This document shows, in pieces, positions 55,734-64,000 of a stretch of 64,000 nt of DNA. The translations under genes were made by a program, and so were the position numbers. Each line of letters opens with the position of its first letter. Positions within the stretch are counted from its first letter, which is position 1. The DNA lies in NCBI GenBank assembly GCA_015039465.1, contig MU130673.1, positions 1-64,000 of the forward strand. The letters are read 5' to 3'. Under the pieces are notes generated by a model. It had not been told where the DNA came from, searched no databases, and was given only the letters and a program-made list of their open reading frames with translations. The DNA is from Phlegmacium glaucopus (lineage: Eukaryota > Basidiomycota > Agaricomycetes > Agaricales > Cortinariaceae).

Positions 55734-58700
55734 CTTTCTATCTGATTCATGGTCAATCCCCTTCGCCTTCTCATGCATCTGTCTCTTCCTTCAAACTATC
55801 CACATTATACTGCATCGGGCCAATACTTTCCGAAAACCTAGAAGTGTCTTCGTTGACACTGGGCTTTCCCTGACTGATACCACTTTTTCCCATTCACTAA
55901 ATAACAAGGTGAAAAGTCACGGTGGATGGACGATTTACTTGTTCATGGTGGCGCGTTTATTTGGATGTCTCGTTCTCTTCGCTCTTTCTGTGAAATCCTT
56001 GCTCGGGTGCCAGAGAAATCCCCCAGGTATGATCGATACACCTTTTAAAAATCTCTTCGTCGGGTGTCCGGAGGCTTTCATGACTGTGACATTCGTGAAT
56101 TCTTTTCCATTTGTCTCTTCCGTAACGCCTGAAGTCATGAACAATCTTAGTTCTATTCCTCTGTAATGGCCATCGTATCTGTTACCGTGAAGGACTGGAG
56201 TGTTTCAGCGACGCGATACAATATCCTAGTCTTGTTGAGTGTGTTTGGAGTTTACCTCTACAGAGATATCTGGCCACTTGCTACATTCACCGAAGAACCG
56301 AAAGATCTCCAGGAAGGCTACATGTTTTGGGTTAAATTCAGTATCGTCACGTTGACGGCCGTGATCATTCCGCTGTTTATCCCTCGTCAATATGTGCCAG
56401 TTGATCCAAAGGTTCATTAGTCTACTCGGTCAATGTTATTTCCAGGCGCTGATATTTTTTTGAATACCACAGGATCCGATGCCAGAACCAAATCCAGAAC
56501 AGACGTGCTCACTTTTTGCGTTGGTGTTCTTTACGTATCTGGACCCGGTCATATTACTAGGCTATCGGGTTCCACACTTGCGATTCGATCAACTTCCTCC
56601 CCTTTCAGATTCGGATTACGCCAAACATATCACGAGGGACGCCTTTCCGGTATGTCTCTATCTTTGATACAACCAAAAGGCACGTGCTGAGTTTGATACA
56701 GCATCTGGATCCATATAGTGGTGCTAAACGGAAACACTTGTTCTTTGGTTTAATGCGTGTTTTTCGTGAGTTTGGGAGCTAGCAGTTCAAATTTCACAAC
56801 CAATATACACATCTTGATTGCAGGCGTGGAGTATATGATCCTTTCGGTGTGCCTCATTGGACAAACCTTCGCCATCTTTGCTGCACCGATCGGCTTAAAC
56901 AAACTATTAAAGTCAGTTATTTATGATTTGTACAAAAGCCTATTTATCCATGATTTCCTCTAGTTACCTTGAAACTGGCGGTGCAGATGCCTTTATTCGG
57001 CCATGGTTCTGGATCCTTTGGCTCCTTGCCGGGCCAATTGTCAAGGATATATGCTTCCAGTGGTATTTCTTCATTTCATCGAGGACGTTAGTTCGTACGG
57101 AGGGATTGCTCACACAGCTAGTCTTCGAACACAGCTTGCGGATTCGTTTGAAAGCCGAAGCTTCAAATAGGGAAGATGACATTCTTGCCATTAGTGCCTC
57201 AGAAAGCGCATCTGTTGCTGAAAGCAAAACCATCGATTCAAATTCAGATGAGAGGACCAGTGAACCATGCGAAGCGTCAACGACGGTATCTCGGGATTCC
57301 TCCAGTGATTCTCAATCTACATCAAACGTTCATGTAAAGGGAAAGGATAAGGATGACCCATCGACTTCCAAGAATAATGCTAAGCATGCAAGCAAGGGAA
57401 AAAAGGACGCACAAAATCTCATTGGTAAAATCAACAATCTAGTGACCACAGATTTAGGCAATATTGTCGATGGCCGGAATTTCCTCATTATCAGTACGCT
57501 TCCTTCCTTTCATTCGGATTTAAATGTATTATCTGATACTCAAACAAGTCTTAAACATCCCACTTCAAATACTCCTAAGCACCGTATTCTTATATAAAGT
57601 ACTTGGATGGAGGTCAGTCAGCCTTCCTACTCCGAATTGAAAGAGTAATCTCATATTTCTCATCTGCAAGTGCCTTTGTTGGTCTCGTTACGATGCTTCT
57701 CCTGTATCCGGTACCCGGATATATCGCCAAAAGAAGTCAAGACGTACAGGTTCAGAGGATGAAAATGGTACTGTGAGATCTAGTGTCTATATTCCTCATC
57801 CCGACTGACATTGTTTTTAAAATTCAAGATGGATGCCCGCGTGCAAGATGTTACAGAAGGTATATCGCCTGCAATCTTCCACTCAGATGGCTGAGCTTTT
57901 ATATTCGCAGTTGTCAAAGTCCTACGAATGATCAAACTTTTCGGGTGGGAAAAAAGGATGTCGGAGAGGATACAGGAAAAGCGAAATGATGAACTTCGTT
58001 GGTTATGGAAGCTCAAGGTTGGCAGAACAACATTTTCCCTCTATCTGCCTGTCTTTAATATCATATTCATACGCTAGGTGTTAGAGACACTGAATTGGAT
58101 CACAAAGTAAGCGTCTCCGACTGCGCTATCGTTTTCTTTGGGGAGTACTCAAAGCTCTACAGTAACATGATCCCAACTATTGTGATGCTGGTCACCTACG
58201 CCACTCATACCGTCCTCATGAAGCAAGAACTTACCCGTACGTCGAAACATTGCAATAGGAAATTGTTGCTAAATCAGATATATATGTAGCTTCCAAGATC
58301 TTCTCTAGTATGACGGTGTTTTCTTTGTTGAAGTTGCAGTTACAACGCCTGTCATTACAAATTAGCAGCGCGATTCAAGGTATGCCATAATCAATTGCAT
58401 TGTTCTTTTTTCTCACATTTTGCTTTTTCAGCCAAAGTCTCATTAGATCGTATGACTGAATTTTTGCATAAAACGGAATTGCTGGACTCGTTCGCAGATA
58501 AACCGTCGCATATGGTTGATGTCCCGACGACAATTGAGCGTGAAAACGACATTGGGTTCAAAAACGCCACATTCTCCTGGTCTGTTGAATCGCCCAGTGA
58601 TTCCTCAATACCATCGAACCGGGCATTCCAGCTTCATATCAGTGGCGAGCAATTATTTAAACGTGATTGTATCAATTTGATCATCGGACCTACGTGAGTT

Positions 58701-61700
58701 TTTCATGTTTTATACATACATACATAATCATTTTTATTGTAACCGTTGTCAGCGGATCGGGGAAAACATCTATGTTGATGGCTTTGCTTGGTGAGTTTGA
58801 TGTTTTGCCAATCCACTACAGTTAATATTCAACAATTTATAGGAGAGATGCACTTTATTCCATCAACCGCTGATGCCTGGTTTAACCTCCCCAGAAATGG
58901 CGGCGTGGCATACGCTGCACAAGAATCATGGGTCCAGAACGACACAATTCGTAATAACATCCTGTTCGGTTCTACGTATGATGAAGTTCGATACCGCAAA
59001 GGTAGGGATTATATGCTCGTTTCCAGTCGTGTTCCTTCGCCTTAGCAAAACCTTTTCGAGTCCTCCACCAGTGCGCTCTGGAACGTGACCTGGAACTCTT
59101 TGATGCTGGTGATAGTACAGAAGTTGGCGAACTAGGACTCACGTTAAGGTTAGTTATTTTTTTAATATCTATTCGGCAGTCTTTTGATATCTTCGTACTA
59201 GCGGGGGGCAGAAGGTGAGACGCCTCGAAGCGCGCTTGTGAACTCTGTTTTGATTTTTCTGTTAGGCTAGGCTCACCCTGGCAAGAGCCATCTATTCATC
59301 GGCCGAAATACTTCTGCTTGACGACATTCTCGCTGCTCTGGATGTGCATACGTACGTGCTGTATACAGATTACCTGTGTTTTCGTGCTGAGCCAACTGGT
59401 GATCAGTTCGTCCTGGATCATTGACCGATGTTTGCAGGGTGATTTAGTGAAGGGAAGAACCGTTGTGCTCGTGGTAAGTTATAACCAGGTTTTTTACCAA
59501 GTTATTTTGATTGACAACATGTTCTGGAAGACACATAATGTCGCCCTTGCCGTACCCATTGCTCAACATGTGGTGTCGATTGGTCAAGATGGTACTGTGC
59601 GAAGTTACGGGGTCGAGCATTTGGATGACGTTTTACCGAACTTGAATGACCTCTCTCTAGCATCAGAGCACGTTCCAGGGACAGTCGTTGAGGAAGTCAA
59701 GCACATTATTAAAAAGGACCACCCTACAGATGGAAAACTCGTGATGTCAGAAGAAATTGCAAAGGGACATGTTACATGGAAGTCAATGAAGCTGTTCCTT
59801 TCTGGGTTAGGAGGAGACTATCCCCTTTTCTTTTTTTCGGTCTGGATTTCTGCTACGCTGTTAACAGATTGGATGAACACTTTCCAAGTCTGGTTCCTTG
59901 GATATTGGGGTTCTAAATACGAAACCCATGCACCTTCCGAGGTCAATGCATCCTTGTAAGCATCTTTCTATATTTGATACGGATCAGTATTGACGACTTG
60001 CTCAAAATCAGTTACCTAACGCAATATTCTCTTATTCTCTTCTCAATCCTTGTGATTTACACTGCGACAAATATCTTCTATTGGTATGGAACTCTCAGAG
60101 CATCAAGGAGGATCAGTGCTTCATTGGTTGATTCGGTCTTGGGAAGCACCCTTAGGTGAGTTTTCAGGAAACATGTCTGATCACCTAGAGAATTTATGAT
60201 AATGTGATAGATGGCTAGACGAGACACCGACAGGAAGAATAATTTCTCGATGTACACAAGATATACGCGCTATCGATGGCCCTATACCCTTGCAATTTAT
60301 AATACTGACCGAAGTCGGGATATCGATGCTCACTAAACTTGTCGTTATCGTCATCATCACCCCAATATTCGCGTTCCCTGGTATGGTCGTTGCCATATCC
60401 GGCGTCTGTCTCGGCAATATCTATCTACGAGCTCAATTATCCGTCAAACGCGAGATGAGGTAGGCAAACGCTGTGGTTTCCGTTGACATATCCGTTCACA
60501 TACCTGTGTTACTCAGTAATGCACGTTCCCCACTACTCGCTCACTTCAATGCAGCGGTTGCGGGTATCGGTAACGTTCATTTGCTTATTGACTTAAACAT
60601 ACTATTAATGTGAATCAGTTTCGATTCGCGCGTATGGCGCTCAGGTTCCTTTCAAAACCGAGTCTTTAGCGCGAGTAAATCACTACATCCGAGTCGCCCG
60701 AGTGTCCTACAATCTAGTTCGATGGATTACTGTAAGAATCGACATGTTGGGGGCTATTTTCACCGCTGCACTAGCTTCTTATCTTGTTTACGGCCATTCG
60801 GTTGGAGCTGGTAATACCGGGTTCTCTTTGAATATGGTCCTCGAATTTTGCACTGCGATCTTTTGGTGGGTTACGTGTTTCAACGATTTTGAAGTACAAA
60901 GCAATAGGTGAGAGAAAGCCTCATGGTGGCGTGGTGCGGAAAAAATTTCAACATCATTCCCGTGTGTAGTCTGGAACGCATCCAAGGTTACATTGATATC
61001 GAACATGAACCAGAAGCAACTGAATCCGGAAAGCCACCTGCTGCGTGGCCTACTAGCGGTGATCTTCGAATTGAAAATCTTTCAGCTCGCTATTCACAGG
61101 TGTGGTGGCTGTTGAAATTACAATCAGAATCTCATGACTGTTCCTAGACGGGCCCAGCGGTCCTTCATAATATTTCCTTCCACATCAAGTCCGGACAGCG
61201 CATTGGAGTTGGCACGTCTAGTCTTCGCTATTCATATAATTTTAATGGCTAATTTAGTGGAACCTAGTCGGCAGAACAGGCAGCGGCAAAGTATAGTGTT
61301 TGAATTCAAATCTACTGCGGCCGTCCCTCATTGGTTTTGCAGAGTTCATTAACGCTCGCTTTACTGCGATGCATACTTACTGAAGGTACGGTATATTATG
61401 ACGGAATTCCTACCGAACATATCAATCTCGATGCATTGAGATCAAATATCACCATCATTCCCCAAACTGTGAGTGGGTGCGCGAGCCCGGTCTCTGAATT
61501 ACTGACATGGCCTCTCCTCTAAGCCCGAACTTTTAAGTGGTGGGTATTCATAGAAATCGCTTTACCGCTTCTATGTAGCTTATCAAGTGGAGTAGGTACA
61601 CTCCGGCGTAATTTGGATCCGTTCGAGGAACATGATGATGCCACTTTGAATGATGCCTTGCGTGCCGCGGGACTGTTTTCGCTACAAGAAGAAATGGAGG

Positions 61701-62341
61701 AAGCTCGTCTAACTTTGGACAGCAACATGGCTAGTGGTGGCGGTAACTTGTCTGTTGGTCAACGACAAATCATTACTTTAGCTCGTGCAATGGTTCGAAA
61801 AAGCAAGCTCCTGATTTTAGATGAAGGTGAGCTGTATGGTCCTCGACCGAGGACTCAAAAATATTTACCCTAGTTTGCATTCTAAGCAACCTCCGCCATC
61901 GGTGTGTTCGACGATTGCTTCTCCTCCGGCCATTTACTAATATATATAATTTAAGATTACAAGACGGACTCTATCATACAAGCCACTTTGCGACACCAAA
62001 TGAACTCCGATGTTACTATCATCACTGTTGCTCATCGATTGCAGACAATCATGGATGCTGACAAAATAGTATGTTCGATGTAACCTTTCCTTTCCCCCAA
62101 TTCCTATTAAACATCGGGTATAGATGGTCCTTGATGATGGTCGAATCGTGGGTTAATTTCCAGATTGGAACATGGTTTCTGAACTGACCGCTACTTCTAG
62201 GCTGAATTCGATAGCCCGAAAGCTCTCCTCCATAAGACCGATGGCTTCCTGAAGTCTTTAGTGGACGGCAGCGGTGATAAAGAGGCACTATACGCAATGG
62301 CCTTGACTGACAGACAGATAGAACGTTCAGCGGAGATTTAA
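55734..62341 (+). CDS. MRP-type ABC transporter (ABCC), intron-rich
   Basis: Full-size ATP-driven exporter of conjugates or drugs, probably in the vacuolar or plasma membrane. Order: an N-terminal membrane domain (SIPFAFSCICLFLQTIH onward), PDPVILLGYR-like linker and TMD1 (56820-58370). NBD1 has Walker A GPTGSGKTS, signature LSGGQKARL and Walker B ILLLDDILAALD (58540-59350). TMD2 (59800-60900) contains DETPTGRIISR. NBD2 has GRTGSGKSS, SVGQRQIITLARA, LLILDEATSAID and the H-loop in VAHRL (61070-62100). The stop is 62341. Introns are many and short. Three exons are 15-23 nt (61268-61290, 61524-61539, 61887-61901) and one intron is GC-AG. The first exon is not resolved. All catalytic motifs are retained. 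Substrate unknown. Confidence 0.85.
61212..61267 (+). other. GC-AG intron in the ABC transporter
   Basis: The only in-frame way to join IGV to VGRTGSGK is donor GCACGT at 61212 with acceptor CCTAG at 61267. A GT donor nearby (61208) breaks the frame. Confidence 0.6.
61887..61901 (+). other. 15-nt micro-exon coding ATSAI of NBD2
   Basis: The upstream exon ends LLILDE+G (61826) and the downstream exon starts AT TAC AAG (61956). Without this micro-exon the conserved ATSAI after Walker B would be missing. CAACCTCCGCCATCG between TCTAAG and GTGTGT restores DEATSAIDYKTD exactly. Confidence 0.75.
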
Positions 62342-62935
62342 TATTCAATTAATTATGAGTCCTATTTATAGGACTCGTTCTTTTATGGACCAGGATTTTG
62401 TTGACGCTTGATGCACCGGCAAACACTGTATTCTATTTTTAGTAATGCCGCGGTCATTTCCCTCATCTTTTTCCGAACTTCAACAACCATTGATGCTAAC
62501 CGCTGCCTGACCTGGTTATAATTTATCAAGAATAAATCTGATAGGAATCCTTAGTGCATGAGTGTGTCCTCATTTTCTTCAAGATGGTTTTTATTTATTA
62601 TGCTCACTCTCATGCTTTACTGTTGTTACATTCCGCAGCCTCATTGAACCAAGTGTGGGGAGGGACTCATAAATGCCATTCAAGGAAATGGCCCTCAGGC
62701 TATGTAGTATATTATAGTACTAAATTAAGCCATCTATATGCCAGAGTTCTCAGACACCTTCCTCAGTGTCTTTCAAAAGAGGGCAGTGACTGAGCAGGTT
62801 CGTCCAATGTTGTGTTAGTAAATGCTAGTTCAGGCTGACAACACTCTACATTCTTTTGACTTGTATTGGATGGACTAAATTTCTTTTGCTTCCTCTCAAA
62901 TTGGCATTGAAATGGCTCACCAGGAAGACCAGGTC
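62342..62935. other. Intergenic, no gene seen
   Basis: The 3' flank of the ABC transporter, then DNA of no recognised family up to the Copia LTR. Confidence 0.45.
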
Positions 62936-63289
62936 TGTTGGAATTACAAACCTGTCCGAGCTCCATTGTCACGGGGAGCGATGGATATAAAATTGAATGT
63001 GGCCAGGCCACATTCGCATACATTTCCATTGTTACTTTCCCTCTCTCTCGTTTCTTTCTTATGCCACCATTATTTACCATTTAGAGTAGCTACAGTATTT
63101 AGTATAAATACGGACTTGTTTCTACCAGTCACCTCAGTCGTTTGGCACGCAAACACTGAGGTGAGATATTTCTTATAGTTTTCTTATCACCTTTTACTTA
63201 CGAGTTATCTAGACTATTTATCTAGGTACTTATACAATATAGTTGTTTGGCACGCAAACACTGAGACTATTTATCTAGTTTTCTTACAG
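62936..63289 (+). mobile_element. 5' LTR of a Copia element
   Basis: It starts TGTTGGAATTACAAACC and ends TTTTCTTACA, directly followed by GGTTATGGGCCCCG. It contains TATA-like AGTATAAATACGG (63099) and two copies of GTTTGGCACGCAAACACTGAG (63139, 63244). The 354-bp length and TG...CA ends fit an LTR. The 3' copy is outside the window. Confidence 0.75.
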
Positions 63290-63303
63290 GTTATGGGCCC
63301 CGC
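63290..63303 (+). promoter_or_regulatory. Half-tRNA-iMet type primer binding site
   Basis: GGTTATGGGCCCCG immediately follows the LTR. It matches the anticodon-stem primer used by Copia-type elements that prime from a cleaved initiator-tRNA half, rather than from the tRNA 3' end. Confidence 0.65.
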
Positions 63304-63343
63304 ACCCTGCACATAAATAACTCATCAAAATCCTGTGCCTATA

Positions 63344-63991
63344 ATGTCTACCGCAACGACCTCGCTCTCTGATTCTCTGCCCTCATCTATCCCTAAACTT
63401 GATGCCACTGGTTTGAACTGGGCCATTTTCTTGGTCCATTTCCAGGATGCTGTTGAAGCTAAAGGCTTCTGGGGCCATTTTGATGGAATGACCCCTCGTC
63501 CTGTTACTATTTCTGTCACTGCGGCTGATGGAACGATAACTAGCACTAATATAACTGCTGTGGATCAGTGGGATAAAAACAAACGATTGGCTAAGTCTCT
63601 GCTTACCCAAAGAATCCCCGGCTCAACCCTGATGCGAGTCTACACCAAACGGACTGTCAAGGAATGTTGGGATGTGATTGTAGCCAAATACACGGAGAAA
63701 GGGGCTTATGCCCAAACGGAGTTGCGAACCAAATTCTTGGAATTGAAATATTCACCGAAGATGACTGTTTGTGAATTTTTGGATAGCCTACGAATGGAAA
63801 AGGAAAAGTTAGCATTGGTTGGTGTTGACATCGATGAAAAAGATTACCGTTCCACCATCATTTCATCCCTTCCTTACGCTCTCGCCAATTTTGCATCCTC
63901 ACAGCTGGCATCTGCAAGATTATATGCACTCACAAAGATGATACACCCAGACTCACTCATCTCCCTGATTGCCGAGGAATCCGACCGCTAG
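63344..63991 (+). CDS. Copia gag polyprotein (UBN2-type), 5' part
   Basis: Start ATG 63344 (MSTATTSLSDS...), 215 codons to TAG 63989-63991. Gag landmarks are LDATGLNWAIFLVHFQDAVE, GFWGHFDG, WDKNKRLAKSLLTQRIPGS, TVKECWDVIVAKYTEKG and AQTELRTKFLELKYSP, with EFLDSLRMEKEKLALVG, DYRSTIISSLP and SLISLIAEESDR. The gag of such elements normally continues into an E-rich segment, zinc knuckle and pol. The TAG falls where the family reads on, and the next codons (KTQ) look like normal gag. It may therefore be a premature stop. The window ends nine bases later. Confidence 0.82.
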   Translation: MSTATTSLSDSLPSSIPKLDATGLNWAIFLVHFQDAVEAKGFWGHFDGMTPRPVTISVTAADGTITSTNITAVDQWDKNKRLAKSLLTQRIPGSTLMRVYTKRTVKECWDVIVAKYTEKGAYAQTELRTKFLELKYSPKMTVCEFLDSLRMEKEKLALVGVDIDEKDYRSTIISSLPYALANFASSQLASARLYALTKMIHPDSLISLIAEESDR

Positions 63992-64000
63992 AAAACACAA

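Overview
The window looks like nuclear DNA of a mushroom-forming basidiomycete (Agaricomycetes) with a repeat-rich genome. The protein genes are broken by many short (about 50-65 nt) GT-AG introns. The gene families are typical of that group: SHO1 osmosensor, etherase-like GST, NB-ARC/TPR STAND protein, fungal MRP-type ABC transporter, DUF4436 membrane protein, and a 7-helix membrane protein. The mobile elements are basidiomycete-type hAT, Tc1/mariner and Copia elements. All boundaries were read by eye; no database search was possible.

Layout. (1) 1-21.1 kb is a transposon graveyard with no convincing host gene. It holds a ~170-bp satellite array with an inverted copy, two long TIR elements and one MITE ending in TTTACnCTCCCCCAC, solo LTRs with 5-bp target duplications, a non-autonomous LTR element with insertions in both LTRs, a foldback element, and a 7-kb dead hAT transposon (14101-21083) carrying three other insertions. 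(2) 21.1-28.3 kb has an unknown gene with a PD-(D/E)XK-like core, decayed gene fragments, a broken DUF4436 gene and an intact HAD phosphatase. (3) 29.0-31.8 kb has an etherase-like GST and a SHO1 orthologue. (4) 32404-36002 is an apparently autonomous hAT element. (5) 36.9-40.0 kb is an NB-ARC/TPR gene with one frameshift. (6) 41.2-42.7 kb has two weak or damaged hypothetical genes. (7) 43.2-46.7 kb is a Tc1-like element with two convergent genes: an intact transposase and a SAM-domain protein. (8) 47.2-48.4 kb is a 7-helix membrane protein. (9) 50308-55201 is a three-level nest of TIR elements, each with a perfect 8-bp target duplication. (10) 55.7-62.3 kb is an ABCC transporter with micro-exons. 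(11) 62.9-64.0 kb is the 5' LTR, half-tRNA primer site and gag of a Copia element that runs off the window.

The host genes are independent and form no visible cluster. The most unusual signal is an architecture seen in several non-autonomous elements. A GAC/AAC-rich stretch ends in a C-run/G-run (or GGCCC/GGGCC) hairpin. Its 3' arm abuts an intron-like AT-rich stretch of about 55 nt with a 5' splice site, branch-point-like motif and AG. An ~800-bp cargo block is also shared between two elements with unrelated termini. The two-gene Tc1 element and the nested insertions are the other main points.
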